A DNA stretch of 36,170 bases from an uncultured Opitutia bacterium (GTDB lineage: Bacteria > Verrucomicrobiota > Verrucomicrobiia > Opitutales > Opitutaceae). Positions 22,997-32,236 of the stretch are shown piece after piece (position 1 is the first letter of the stretch; each line of letters opens with the position of its first letter). The stretch lies in NCBI GenBank assembly GCA_903925425.1, contig CAIYFD010000027.1, positions 1-36,170 on the forward strand. Direction: 5' to 3'. The notes below the pieces were generated by a model, which did no database searches, had not been told where the DNA came from, and saw nothing but the letters and a program-made list of their open reading frames with translations. The position numbers and the translations under genes are program-made.

Positions 22997-23045
22997 CGGC
23001 TTGTTCAGCCACACTTGACCCAGCCCCCACCCCTCCGGATATTGG

Positions 23046-23618
23046 GTGGAAGTGCTCCTCGTCATCGACAACTACGACTCGTTCACCTTCAACCTGGTCC
23101 AATATTTTGGCCAGCTGGGGGTGGAGCAGCGCGTCTTCCGCAACAACGAGATCACCCCGGCGCAGGCCCTCGCGCTCAACCCGGATCGCGTCCTCATCTC
23201 CCCCGGACCCTGCTCGCCCGCCGAGGCCGGTGTGTCGCTCGACATGATCGGCGCCTTTGCCGGCAAAAAGCCCGTCTTCGGCGTTTGCCTCGGCCACCAG
23301 GCGATCGGACACTATTTCGGCGGCAAGGTCGTCCGCGCCGACCGCCTGATGCACGGCAAGACCTCGCCCATCCTGCACAAGAACACCGACCTTTTCCACG
23401 GCCTCCCCCAGGGCTTCGCCGCCACCCGCTACCACTCCCTGCTGGTCGAGCGCGCCTCCCTCCCCGCCTGCCTCGAGGTCACCGCCGAGACCAAGGAGGG
23501 CGAGATCATGGGCCTGCGCCACCGCACCCTCCCCGTCTGGGGCGTCCAGTTCCACCCCGAGTCCATCGCGACCGAGGGCGGGATGAAGATCCTCGAGAAC
23601 TTCCTCTCACTGAATTAG
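23046..23618 (+). CDS. Anthranilate/aminodeoxychorismate synthase glutamine amidotransferase subunit
   Basis: [22 protein letters not shown]...[17 protein letters not shown]...[11 protein letters not shown]...[13 protein letters not shown]. TrpG and PabA not separable from sequence alone. GTG start. Confidence 0.93.
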   Translation: MEVLLVIDNYDSFTFNLVQYFGQLGVEQRVFRNNEITPAQALALNPDRVLISPGPCSPAEAGVSLDMIGAFAGKKPVFGVCLGHQAIGHYFGGKVVRADRLMHGKTSPILHKNTDLFHGLPQGFAATRYHSLLVERASLPACLEVTAETKEGEIMGLRHRTLPVWGVQFHPESIATEGGMKILENFLSLN

Positions 23619-23632
23619 GAACCCACCGCATG

Positions 23633-23685
23633 ATCTGGAACTCAGGAAATCAGGTTCCGAAAACTTGAGTTCCTGAGGTCCAGAT
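23633..23685. repeat. 24-bp imperfect hairpin with 8-nt phasing between trpG/pabA and nrdR
   Basis: ATCTGGAACTCAGGAAATCAGGTT (23633-23656), loop CCGAA, AACTTGAGTTCCTGAGGTCCAGAT (23662-23685); 3 mismatches in 24. Phase: GGAACTCA GGAAATCA GGTTCCGA AAACTTGA GTTCCTGA GGTCCAGA. Confidence 0.85.
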
Positions 23686-23710
23686 TCTCCCTTCCCCACC
23701 CTCTTTTCCC

Positions 23711-24178
23711 ATGCGTTGTCCCAAGTGCACCTCGATCGAGGACAAAGTGATCGACTCCCGGATCAGCCGGGAGGGAAACACCATCCGCCGCCGGCGCGAA
23801 TGCCTCGAGTGCGGCCACCGCTTCACCACCACCGAGGGCCTCGTGCGCGACGGCCTGATCGTGACGAAGCGCGACGGCCGCCGCGAGGACTTCAGCCGCG
23901 AGAAGCTCAACCACGCCGTGCGCGCCGCCTGCCACAAGCGCCCGATCGAAGCTGAGCAGATGACCATGCTGGTCGAGGACGTGATCGACGCTCTCGAGGC
24001 CCAGTATGAGTCGGAGATCCCCTCGCAGGCCATCGGCGACGCCGTCATGCAGCGCCTGCGCAAGATCGACCAGGTCGCGTACGTGCGCTTTGCCAGCGTC
24101 TACAAGGAATTCCGTGACGTGAACGAGTTCGTCGACGAGATCAGCGCGCTGGTGAAGTCCACGCCGAAGAACCGCTGA
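23711..24178 (+). CDS. nrdR: Transcriptional repressor NrdR
   Basis: MRCPKCTSIEDKVIDSRISREGNTIRRRRECLECGHRFTTTE zinc ribbon followed by ATP-cone domain. Confidence 0.97.
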   Translation: MRCPKCTSIEDKVIDSRISREGNTIRRRRECLECGHRFTTTEGLVRDGLIVTKRDGRREDFSREKLNHAVRAACHKRPIEAEQMTMLVEDVIDALEAQYESEIPSQAIGDAVMQRLRKIDQVAYVRFASVYKEFRDVNEFVDEISALVKSTPKNR

Positions 24179-24185
24179 GCCGCGC

Positions 24186-24692
24186 ATGGCCGCCCCCTCC
24201 CGCGACGAGCTGCGCCGGTTGCACCTGATCAACGCGCTCTTTGCGCACGCCACCGGCGACGACCTCTATCTCGCCCAACAGATCCAGGGCGCGATCACCT
24301 TCAGCCTCGCCGAGCTCGCGCGCCAAACGACCGCGCACCCGGAGCTCGCGGCCAAATACGACGCCGCCTTCAACGCCGCCGCCGCCGACCTGCTGGCCCG
24401 GCTCTTCCGCCACTTTCCGCGCCGCGGATTTTTTCATTGGGACGCCTCCCTGACCCCCGCCGCGGCCACGCCGCTCTTCGCCCGGGCCGAACTCATGGTC
24501 GGTCTGCGCCAGCTCTCTCCCTTCCGGCAATCCACGCTGCTCGTCACCAACCTCCGACCGGCCTTCGTGCCCGCCGGCCGCCGCATCACCCCGAGACGCC
24601 AGCGCGAGTACGAGGAAGCCCTCGCCTTCGTCCGCGCCCTCGCCGCCGCCCGCACCGTCCGCGGCTCGGAGATGAATTTGCTCTTTTTGTAA
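24186..24692 (+). CDS. Hypothetical protein
   Basis: 168-aa ORF fitting between nrdR and the HIT gene on the same strand with short spacing; no family recognised. Confidence 0.65.
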   Translation: MAAPSRDELRRLHLINALFAHATGDDLYLAQQIQGAITFSLAELARQTTAHPELAAKYDAAFNAAAADLLARLFRHFPRRGFFHWDASLTPAAATPLFARAELMVGLRQLSPFRQSTLLVTNLRPAFVPAGRRITPRRQREYEEALAFVRALAAARTVRGSEMNLLFL

Positions 24693-24694
24693 TC

Positions 24695-24737
24695 GATCAG
24701 ACGGATCAGTCTGATCCGACCGATCGGTCCGATCCCC
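24695..24737. repeat. GATC-rich nested palindromes between a hypothetical gene and the HIT gene
   Basis: GATCAGAC-GGATCA-GTCTGATC (perfect 8-bp arms) followed by GATC-C-GACCGATCGGTC-C-GATC (12-bp perfect core palindrome). Confidence 0.85.
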
Positions 24738-24745
24738 CTTCTGCC

Positions 24746-25084
24746 ATGAAAACCATCTTCCAACGCATCATCGACCGCGAGATTCCGGGGCGTTTCGAGC
24801 ACGAGGATGAACACTGCATCGTGATCCACGACATCGTGCCCCAGGCGCCGGTCCACCTGCTCATCATCCCCAAGCGCGTGATCGTCCGCGTCGCCGAGGC
24901 CACCCCGGCCGACCAGGCCCTGCTCGGTCACCTGCTGCTCGTCGCCGGAATCGTCGCCCAGAAGCTCAACCTCGGCGGCGGCTTCCGTCTCGTGATCAAC
25001 AACGGCCCCCTGGCCGGCGAGACCGCCCCCCACCTGCACGTCCATCTCCTCGGCGGACGTCAGCTCACGTGGCCGCCGGGCTAG
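24746..25084 (+). CDS. HIT (histidine triad) family protein
   Basis: TIFQRIIDREIPGRFEHEDEHCIVIHDIVPQAPVHLLIIPKRVI...ETAPHLHVHLLGGRQLTWPPG, HxHxH triad near the C-terminus. Confidence 0.95.
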   Translation: MKTIFQRIIDREIPGRFEHEDEHCIVIHDIVPQAPVHLLIIPKRVIVRVAEATPADQALLGHLLLVAGIVAQKLNLGGGFRLVINNGPLAGETAPHLHVHLLGGRQLTWPPG

Positions 25085-25097
25085 CGGCTGCGCCACT

Positions 25098-25204
25098 CGG
25101 TTCGGAGTTCAGTGTTTTGGGTTCTTGGTTGGGCAGACGCCTAGCGTGCGGGAATCCGAACTCCGAACTCCGAACCCTGAACTCTGAACTCAGAACCCTA
25201 AACC
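25098..25204. repeat. Inverted heptamer arrays between the convergent HIT gene and dprA
   Basis: CGGTTCG GAGTTCA GTGTTTT GGGTTCT TGGTTGG (25098-25132) versus GAACTCC GAACTCC GAACCCT GAACTCT GAACTCA GAACCCT (25158-25199). Confidence 0.9.
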
Positions 25205-25209
25205 GATTC

Positions 25210-26346
25210 TCATTCGATTGCTTCGAACGCCCCATCCGCCCTTCGGGCGATACGGTGCTTCAGTTCCAGCATCATCAAGCCGGCGGACACCTCCGCGGCT
25301 GCGAGACCGGTTTGAGCCACAAGTTGATCCGGCCCGAGGATTCCGCCGCCGGCAAAGCACGCCAGGATGGCCCGCTCGCCGGGAGTCAGGTCGGCGAGTC
25401 CCGTCACTTCCCCGTTGGCATCGGCCTTCTCGGGAATCGGCGCGGGACGGAGCCCGTCGAGATAGCTCAACTCGGACATCAGATCCTCGACGCCCGTCAG
25501 CAAGGTCGCGCCATCACGAATGAGTTGGTGGCACCCGGCGCTGGTCGATTGGTCGATCCGGCCCGGCACCGCGAAGAGCAGTCTTCCCTGCTCGCCCGCA
25601 AACCGTGCCGTGATCATCGCTCCGCCGCTGACATCGCTCTCGACCACGATCACCGCCTCGCAGCAGCCCGCCACGATGCGGTTGCGCATGGCGAACGACT
25701 GCTTGTCCGCCCGACGTCCGATCGGGAACTCGGAGAGAATCGCCCCGTGCTCCTCGATCCGACGATAGAGCGCCAGATTCTCCGGCGGATAGATCAGGTC
25801 GATGCCGGTGCCGAGCACCGCGGCGGTTTTTCCGCCCGCCTCCAGCACGCCCTCGTGCGCCGCCGTGTCGATGCCACGAGCAAGTCCGCTCACCACGCAG
25901 AAACCGCGGGCCGATAATTCGGCTCCAAGTTTTCTGGCGGTGGCCTGTCCGTACAGCGTGGTACGGCGCGAACCCACGATCGCCACGCACGGCGCCGCGA
26001 AGTCGTAGCTGCCCTTGCGATAGAGCCCGATCGGCGGGTCGTTGATTTCCTTCAGCAGCCGCGGATAACCCGGATCGCGCGTGGTGATGAATGTCACGCC
26101 CGACTTCGCCATCCGCTCCTCCTCGCGCCCCAGGTCGAAGTGCTCCCGCCACGTGGCAATCGTGCCCGCGATCACCGGGCCCACGCCCTTCACTGACTCC
26201 AGCCGCCGCGCTCCGGCGTCAAACACCGCCCGCGGATCCCCGCCCAGCTCGGCCAACAGGCGGTTCAGCGTGATCGGCCCGATGTTCGGCAGCGCATTGA
26301 GGACAAGGAAGGCCTGCTGCTCGGTAAGCTCGGTGGGCATGGCCAC
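25210..26346 (-). CDS. dprA: DNA-processing protein DprA/Smf
   Basis: VAIVGSRRTTLYGQATARKLGAELSARGFCVVSGLARGIDTAAHEGVLEAGGKTAAVLGTGIDLIYPPENLALYRRIEEHGAILSEFP, Rossmann-like DprA core. Confidence 0.96.
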   Translation of the reverse strand: MAMPTELTEQQAFLVLNALPNIGPITLNRLLAELGGDPRAVFDAGARRLESVKGVGPVIAGTIATWREHFDLGREEERMAKSGVTFITTRDPGYPRLLKEINDPPIGLYRKGSYDFAAPCVAIVGSRRTTLYGQATARKLGAELSARGFCVVSGLARGIDTAAHEGVLEAGGKTAAVLGTGIDLIYPPENLALYRRIEEHGAILSEFPIGRRADKQSFAMRNRIVAGCCEAVIVVESDVSGGAMITARFAGEQGRLLFAVPGRIDQSTSAGCHQLIRDGATLLTGVEDLMSELSYLDGLRPAPIPEKADANGEVTGLADLTPGERAILACFAGGGILGPDQLVAQTGLAAAEVSAGLMMLELKHRIARRADGAFEAIE

Positions 26347-26408
26347 GATTCTATCGAACCGAGGCGCCGCTGCCCAAGCGTAAAGTCAGACCGCGGAAAA
26401 ACGTCCGC

Positions 26409-27914
26409 CTATTCGCGCAGCGCCGAAGGAAGGAAATCCAGCAGCTGAGTGACATTCACCGCGACCTGCCCATGGGTTTCGGCGAGCAGATCCGCGGCGC
26501 GGCCGTGCCAGACGGTGGCGCGGGCGGCGGCGTTCAGCGGATCGCTCGGGGCCTGGGCCAGCAAGCCGCCCGCCAGACCGGCCAGCAGGTCACCACTGCC
26601 GCCGCGCGAGAGCACGGGACCGCCGAAGGGACTGAAATAGTTCTCCTGGCCCGCAGTGATCCGCGTCAACGGACCCTTGCGGATCACCACGGCACTGGAA
26701 GGCACGGCCTGGGCGATCCGTTCCCACTCGCCGGCGTGCGGGGTGAGGATCCGCGGGGCCTTGCCGGCCTTCACGATCTCCGGCCGCAGCGCGTCGGCGT
26801 CGATCACCAGCGGGACCGTCGCGGTCGCCACGATGTCCTGCGCCAGCGCGAGGGTCTCCGCTTCGCGGCCGAGGCCGGGACCGATCGCCAGCGCGGTCGC
26901 CCGCTCCCAGCGGGCCCGCAAAAGATGTGCCCCCTCGAGGGCGAGCCCGCCGTCGGGCGTTTCCGGCCAGCCGATCCACATCGCCTCGGGGGCGCGGGCC
27001 GCGAAGGCGGGCGCCACGCTCTCCGGCACGAAGGCCGTGACCAACCCCGCTCCGCTGCGCAGGGCGGCCAACACCGCCATCAGCACCGATCCCGGATAAC
27101 TCCGCGAGCCGCCCACGATCATCAGGTGCCCATGGCTGCGCTTGTCGCCGGCCGGATCGCGCCAACCGCGCAGAGCGGCCAGCACATCCAGAGTCAGCAC
27201 GCGCTCATGACCGGCGGCCCCAGCCGCATCGGCGAAGAAACCGAGATCGAGATAACGCAGGCGCCCGACCGCGGCGGCGTTGGCCGGATCAACCACCGGT
27301 GCCTTCACACTGCCGGTCGCATAGGTGCAGTCGGCCCGGATCACGGCCCGGCCACCGACTCCGCTCGGCAGATCCACCGCGGCACGCAGGCGGATGGGCA
27401 GGGCGTTCACCTGCGCCATCAGCGCCGCCACCTTCGCGTCCACCGGCGGACGGAACTGAAAACCAAAGATCCCGTCGAGCAGCAGATCGTAGGCGGATCC
27501 CGCCCGCAGCACCGGAAGCGTGCGCACGCGGCCCGGCGCACCCTGGAGGAGGGCCTGCAGGCTGCGGGTGGCAAGCGGACGCAATGGCCGCGTCCCGAAG
27601 ACGGGCAGCACATCCGCCGTCGCCCCGGGAAACCGTTCCAGCAGATTCATGGCCGCCAGCAGGGCGTCGCCGCCGTTGTGCCCCTTCCCGGCCAGCACGA
27701 GGATCCGGCCCGTGGCCGGCAGACCGCCAATTTCGCGGAAATCGTTCACCACGGCACCCGCCACGGCCCGGCCGGCCGCCTGCATCGCGAACCATTCGCG
27801 CACCTCGCTGCCGCCGAACAGCTGGGACTCCAACCCGCCGGCCGCGGCGCATTCCAGGACCGGATGACTGCCGGGGAGCGATGGGGAAACGTTCGTCGCG
27901 TTGCTGCCTGTCAT
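26409..27914 (-). CDS. Bifunctional NAD(P)H-hydrate epimerase / ADP-dependent (S)-NAD(P)H-hydrate dehydratase
   Basis: YjeF_N part (GRILVLAGKGHNGGDALLAAMNLLERF) and carbohydrate-kinase-like part (GHLMIVGGSRSYPGSVLMAVLAALRSGAGLVTAF...RGGSGDLLAGLAGGLLAQ). Confidence 0.92.
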   Translation of the reverse strand: MTGSNATNVSPSLPGSHPVLECAAAGGLESQLFGGSEVREWFAMQAAGRAVAGAVVNDFREIGGLPATGRILVLAGKGHNGGDALLAAMNLLERFPGATADVLPVFGTRPLRPLATRSLQALLQGAPGRVRTLPVLRAGSAYDLLLDGIFGFQFRPPVDAKVAALMAQVNALPIRLRAAVDLPSGVGGRAVIRADCTYATGSVKAPVVDPANAAAVGRLRYLDLGFFADAAGAAGHERVLTLDVLAALRGWRDPAGDKRSHGHLMIVGGSRSYPGSVLMAVLAALRSGAGLVTAFVPESVAPAFAARAPEAMWIGWPETPDGGLALEGAHLLRARWERATALAIGPGLGREAETLALAQDIVATATVPLVIDADALRPEIVKAGKAPRILTPHAGEWERIAQAVPSSAVVIRKGPLTRITAGQENYFSPFGGPVLSRGGSGDLLAGLAGGLLAQAPSDPLNAAARATVWHGRAADLLAETHGQVAVNVTQLLDFLPSALRE

Positions 27915-27935
27915 ATGTTTGGGGTTAGAGGATCG

Positions 27936-28007
27936 ACGGTAGGGCGGCGACTCCGTTCGCCGCCGGGATGAGGATCGCGGCGGTCACGGAGTGACGCGCC
28001 CTACCGT
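27936..28007. repeat. Inverted repeat between nnr gene and hypothetical membrane protein gene
   Basis: ACGGTAGGGCG (27936-27946) with CGCCCTACCGT (27997-28007), and inner ACTCCG (27950-27955) with CGGAGT (27987-27992). Confidence 0.85.
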
Positions 28008-28030
28008 TCTATCGAAGGTGTCCATCATAC

Positions 28031-28642
28031 TTACTTTCCGCCGGCCGGCGGCTGCACCGTTGAGTTCGCTTGCGCCGGCGGAGCCGGGGGCACGTCGGCG
28101 GGATCCGCAGGCCGCCGGCCGCTGAAGGCCTCGATGATGCCCCGCGAGACCTGCCGCCCGCTTTCCTGGGCCACATCCTTGAGCCATTGCTGGTACTGGG
28201 CCTCGGTCTCCGTGAATTGGATCGGCAGGTTTTCCGGCACCCCGTGATTGAGCGGCCGGCGCGTCAACTGCGGGATTGTGCGGAAATAGAGCGTTTCGCC
28301 CACGCGCCGGATCTCGAAGCGATCGATGACCTCCTGCGCCCCGCGATTCCAGAGCACCACCTCGGTCAGGTCGTTCGCCCAGTGGGCGAGTTCGCTGTAC
28401 TGCGCGAACACGGCCTCGATCTCCATCGGCTTGGGCGGAGTGGCCACCCGGGCCGGCGGCACCTCCACTGGATCCACGATCGGCGGGTCCGTCTCCTCCA
28501 CCGTCGCGCGGAGCAGCCACATGAAGAGAATACCGCAGGCGAATCCCAGCATCACCCACGATGGCGTCGTCGAGGGACGCCTCGTCTCCGGCGGCGTGGC
28601 ACCGCCCTCCCCGCCTTCGCCCAGCTCTTCAGGATCGTTCAT
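28031..28642 (-). CDS. Hypothetical single-pass membrane protein
   Basis: 203 aa; one TM (SWVMLGFACGILFMWLL), Pro-rich C-terminus; same strand as acpS and pdxJ. No family recognised. Confidence 0.65.
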   Translation of the reverse strand: MNDPEELGEGGEGGATPPETRRPSTTPSWVMLGFACGILFMWLLRATVEETDPPIVDPVEVPPARVATPPKPMEIEAVFAQYSELAHWANDLTEVVLWNRGAQEVIDRFEIRRVGETLYFRTIPQLTRRPLNHGVPENLPIQFTETEAQYQQWLKDVAQESGRQVSRGIIEAFSGRRPADPADVPPAPPAQANSTVQPPAGGK

Positions 28643-28661
28643 GGCCGGGTGGGTCGGGGGC

Positions 28662-29090
28662 TCAGGACTTTACGGCGGCGGAAGGCGCCCCCAGCACCAC
28701 GGCCACGGCGATCGCGGTGGTCTCGGTGTGGGACAGTGTCACCTGCACGGAAGTCCCGCCCACGCGGCGCAGCAATTCCAGCCCGCGCTCATCGAGGCGC
28801 ACCAGCGGCTCCGCACGTTCGCCGGGATAGATGGAAACGGATTTCCAACCAAGTTCCGCACCAATGCCGGTGGTGAAACATTTCGAGACGGCCTCCTTGG
28901 CCGCCCAGCGCGCGGCGAGGTGCTTGTGCGGGTGCGCCTTGCCGGAGCAATAAGCCCGCTCCTCCTCTGTGTACACCCGCCCAAGGAAACGCTCGCCGCT
29001 GCGCTCGATGGCTTCGCGGATGCGCTGCACCTCGATCAGGTCGCACCCGATCCCGATCACGAAGCCGCCGGGGGGAAGGGAGAGATTCAT
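28662..29090 (-). CDS. acpS: Holo-[acyl-carrier-protein] synthase
   Basis: [36 protein letters not shown]...[21 protein letters not shown]. Confidence 0.95.
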   Translation of the reverse strand: MNLSLPPGGFVIGIGCDLIEVQRIREAIERSGERFLGRVYTEEERAYCSGKAHPHKHLAARWAAKEAVSKCFTTGIGAELGWKSVSIYPGERAEPLVRLDERGLELLRRVGGTSVQVTLSHTETTAIAVAVVLGAPSAAVKS

Positions 29091-29824
29091 GGATTCATCC
29101 GTGCCTTCATCTCGCGGACGGCCTCACCGATGCCGGTCAGGACCGCGCGGCTCAGGATCGCATGGCCGATGTTGAGCTCATGCAGGTGCGGGATCGTGCG
29201 GACCTCGGCGATATTGACGTAGTTGATGCCGTGGCCGGCGTTGACCGTCAGGCCAGCCTGCGCCGCGAGCCGGGCGGCGGCGATCAGGCGCGCCAACTCC
29301 TTTGCCCGCGCCGGGCCGGTGGCATTGGCGTAGGCGCCGGTGTGCAGTTCGATCACGGGCGCGCGCAGTTCCGCTGCCAGCTCGACCTGGGCCGGATCCG
29401 GATCGATGAAAAGACTGGTGGCGATGCCGGCGGCGTTCATCGCGTCCACGCAGGCCTGCACCCGTGCGCGATGCACGACCACATTCAGCCCGCCCTCGGT
29501 AGTGATCTCGGTGCGGTTCTCCGGCACCACGCAGACGGCCTCGGGCTTCAGGCTCAGCGCGTACGCGATCATCTCCGGCGTGCAGGCCATCTCAAGATTG
29601 AGGCGGGTGGCCACGACCTCGCGGAGCCGGCGCACATCGTGTTCCTGGATGTGGCGGCGGTCCTCGCGGAGGTGGACGGTGATGCCGTCGGCCCCGGCCT
29701 GCTCAGACAGCAAGGCGACGGTCACCGGATCAGGCTCAACGCAGCCGCCCGGGCCGGAAGCGCCGCGGTAGCGGGCCTCGCGCAAAGTGGCCGCATGGTC
29801 GATGTTGACGCCGAGAAGAATCAT
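29087..29824 (-). CDS. pdxJ: Pyridoxine 5'-phosphate synthase
   Basis: [64 protein letters not shown]. Start chosen at ATG 29824. Confidence 0.97.
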   Translation of the reverse strand: MILLGVNIDHAATLREARYRGASGPGGCVEPDPVTVALLSEQAGADGITVHLREDRRHIQEHDVRRLREVVATRLNLEMACTPEMIAYALSLKPEAVCVVPENRTEITTEGGLNVVVHRARVQACVDAMNAAGIATSLFIDPDPAQVELAAELRAPVIELHTGAYANATGPARAKELARLIAAARLAAQAGLTVNAGHGINYVNIAEVRTIPHLHELNIGHAILSRAVLTGIGEAVREMKARMNP

Positions 29825-29912
29825 GGGCGGCGACCATGGCACAAAAGACCCGACCGGCAAACCCGGAAAGATTCCTCTTTCCAGCGGCGCCCGCCCTGAA
29901 TTCAAACACACC

Positions 29913-30614
29913 GTGCCCGAGACCAACGCCCCGCGCGAAAACCTCCTCGTCAACCTCATCTGCAACATCGCCGTGCCGACGTATGTCCTGACGTCGCTCA
30001 GCAAGGACGATCATCTTGGTCCGGTCTGGGGGCTGGGGCTGGCGATTCTTTTCCCGATCGGCTACGGCATCTACGACTTCGCCCGGCGCCGGCGCACCAA
30101 CTTCATTTCGGTCATCGGCTTCTGCAGCGTCCTGCTCACGGGCGTGCTCGGCCTGATGCACGTGGGCGGCATGGGCTTCGCGATCAAGGAGGCGGTCATG
30201 CCCACCCTGATCGGCGCCGCCATCCTGTTCTCGGTGCGCACGAGCAAACCGCTCGTGAAGGAACTGATCTACAATGACCAGATCATCGACGTGCCGCGGG
30301 TGAACGCCGCCCTGGCGGAACGGGGCCGGACCCGCGACTTCGAACGCCTCGTGCTGCAGATCAGCATCTGGTTGGGCGCCAGTTTTGTCCTGAGCGCGGG
30401 CCTGAACTTCAGCCTCGCGCGCTATCTCCTGCGCGGCGCCCCGGGCACGCCCGAGTTCAACGCCCAGCTCGGCCGGATGCACCTGCTGGCGTGGCCGGTC
30501 ATCGTGGTGCCGAGCATGCTCGTGATGATGCTCGTGTTCTGGCGCCTGATCTCGGGGCTCAAGCAGCTCACCGGCCTGACGACCGACGAGTTGCTGCGGA
30601 CGGAGCAGAAGTAG
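29913..30614 (+). CDS. Multi-pass membrane protein, VC0807-like family
   Basis: [75 protein letters not shown] start proposed at 29913; track ORF begins 29787. Confidence 0.7.
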   Translation: MPETNAPRENLLVNLICNIAVPTYVLTSLSKDDHLGPVWGLGLAILFPIGYGIYDFARRRRTNFISVIGFCSVLLTGVLGLMHVGGMGFAIKEAVMPTLIGAAILFSVRTSKPLVKELIYNDQIIDVPRVNAALAERGRTRDFERLVLQISIWLGASFVLSAGLNFSLARYLLRGAPGTPEFNAQLGRMHLLAWPVIVVPSMLVMMLVFWRLISGLKQLTGLTTDELLRTEQK

Positions 30615-30626
30615 GGCCTCAAGGCA

Positions 30627-30715
30627 GGGCGGACATGTCATGTCCGCCCCAGTGGGTTCTTCGCGGCGGACTCATCAGCCTTCGCGAAGCCTACGGCTGA
30701 CAAGCCGAGTCCGCC
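30627..30715. repeat. Two adjacent inverted repeats between convergent membrane-protein gene and gltA
   Basis: GGGCGGACATG-T-CATGTCCGCCC (perfect 11-bp arms, 30627-30649), then GGCGGACTC (30665-30673) with GAGTCCGCC (30707-30715), enclosing TCAGCC/GGCTGA and the palindrome TTCGCGAA. Confidence 0.88.
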
Positions 30716-30732
30716 CTAGCCCGCAGACCGTA

Positions 30733-32025
30733 TTAGCGGTCCTTGATCGGCACGTAGTCGCGCTTGGTGGGGCCGACGTAGATCTGGCGGGGGCGGTAAA
30801 TGCGGCCCTTGGGATTTGCGGCGACCTCGCGCCAGTTCGCGATCTGACCCGGCGCGCGGCCGATGGCGAAGATGACCGTGAACATGTTCATCGGGATGCC
30901 GATCGCGCGCATGATGATGCCCGAGTAGAAATCGACATTCGGGTACAGCTTGCGGGCGAGGAAATAGTCGTCCTTCAGCGCGGCCTGCTCGAGGTTCTTG
31001 GCGATGGCGAGGAGCGGATCGTCGATCCCGAGCTTTTTCAGGACCTCATCACAGGCCTTGCCGATGATCTTGGCCCGCGGATCGAAGTTCTTGTAGACCG
31101 CGTGACCGAAGCCCATCAGGCGGTTGCTCTTGCTGCCCGACTTGGCGGCGGCGATGAAGCGCGTGCCGTCGTCACCCTCGTCGTGGATCGCCTGGAGCAT
31201 GCCCATGACCGCGGTGTTGGCGCCGCCGTGCAGCGGGCCCGAGAGCGCGCTGATGCCGGCGGAGATCGAGGTGAACATGTTGGCTGCGCTGGAGCCGACC
31301 ATGCGCACGGTGGAGGTGGAGCAGTTCTGCTCGTGGTCCGCGTGCAGGAGCAAGAGGAGATTGAGCGCCTTGGCGACCTCGGGCGCCACGGTGTAGTCGC
31401 TACCGGGCTCCGAGAACATCATGTGCAGGAAATTGTCGCAGAACGACAGCTCCTGGCGCGGCCCGACGTAAGGCAGCCCGCGTTGATAGCGGTAGATCAT
31501 CGCGCCGATCGTGCGGATCTTCGAGATGGCGATCGCCGCCGCGAGGTCGAAGTTCTTCAGGTCGGTCTCAAAGTTGTTCGTGGCGAGCTGCGGATAGTGC
31601 GCCGCGAGCGAGCCGACGATCGACGAGAGCAGGGCCATCGGGGGCGCGTCCTTCGGGAAGCCCTCGAAGATCTTCTGCATCTGCGTCTCGATGCCGGCGT
31701 TGATGCGGATGAGCAGGCCGAAATCCTTCCGCTGGGTGGCGTTGGGCAGCTCGCCGTAGATGATCAGGTAGGCGGTCTCAACAAAGTCGCTGTACGCCGC
31801 GAGCTGCTCGATCGGGTAGCCGCGGTGACGGAGCACGCCGACCTCGCCGTCCAAATAGGTGATCGAGCTCTCGCACGAGGCGGTGTTGCCGTAGCCCTGA
31901 TCGTAGGCAACGACGCCGGTGTCGGCGCGGAGCTTGCGGGTGTCGATGGCCCGTTCGCCCTCCGTGCCAACCATCACCGGCAGGGTAAACTCCTTGTCAT
32001 CGATCTTTAGGGTAGCGGAACTCAT
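30733..32025 (-). CDS. gltA: Citrate synthase
   Basis: [35 protein letters not shown]...[47 protein letters not shown]...[18 protein letters not shown]. Confidence 0.97.
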   Translation of the reverse strand: MSSATLKIDDKEFTLPVMVGTEGERAIDTRKLRADTGVVAYDQGYGNTASCESSITYLDGEVGVLRHRGYPIEQLAAYSDFVETAYLIIYGELPNATQRKDFGLLIRINAGIETQMQKIFEGFPKDAPPMALLSSIVGSLAAHYPQLATNNFETDLKNFDLAAAIAISKIRTIGAMIYRYQRGLPYVGPRQELSFCDNFLHMMFSEPGSDYTVAPEVAKALNLLLLLHADHEQNCSTSTVRMVGSSAANMFTSISAGISALSGPLHGGANTAVMGMLQAIHDEGDDGTRFIAAAKSGSKSNRLMGFGHAVYKNFDPRAKIIGKACDEVLKKLGIDDPLLAIAKNLEQAALKDDYFLARKLYPNVDFYSGIIMRAIGIPMNMFTVIFAIGRAPGQIANWREVAANPKGRIYRPRQIYVGPTKRDYVPIKDR

Positions 32026-32201
32026 TGGTTGAACGAAGCCACTGCCCCGGGGCTTGGCAAAGCAAAGAAGGCGGCCCCGACCCGGCCCAGAGGGAAATAA
32101 GGGCCGGGACCCCGGCAAGTAAGAGATCTTGCGGGGGGCTGCTGCGGAAGGGTGCGTTATCCTGAACGCGCCGGGGCTTCCCTAGGCTGGGCCTAATATG
32201 C

Positions 32202-32223
32202 GGCGGGTTAAGGATAACCCGCC
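32202..32223 (-). terminator. Hairpin downstream of hisH (possible terminator)
   Basis: GGCGGGTTA AGGA TAACCCGCC, perfect 9-bp stem with a 4-nt loop, 13 nt past the hisH stop; no clear U-tract, so a weak call. Confidence 0.4.
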
Positions 32224-32236
32224 CGACCAGATCAGG

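Noticed and set aside
26472-27971. 499-aa plus-strand ORF opposite the nnr gene
   Set aside because: Antisense shadow frame; the minus-strand protein has both YjeF domains.
30640-32010. 456-aa plus-strand ORF opposite gltA
   Set aside because: Antisense of citrate synthase; no independent support.
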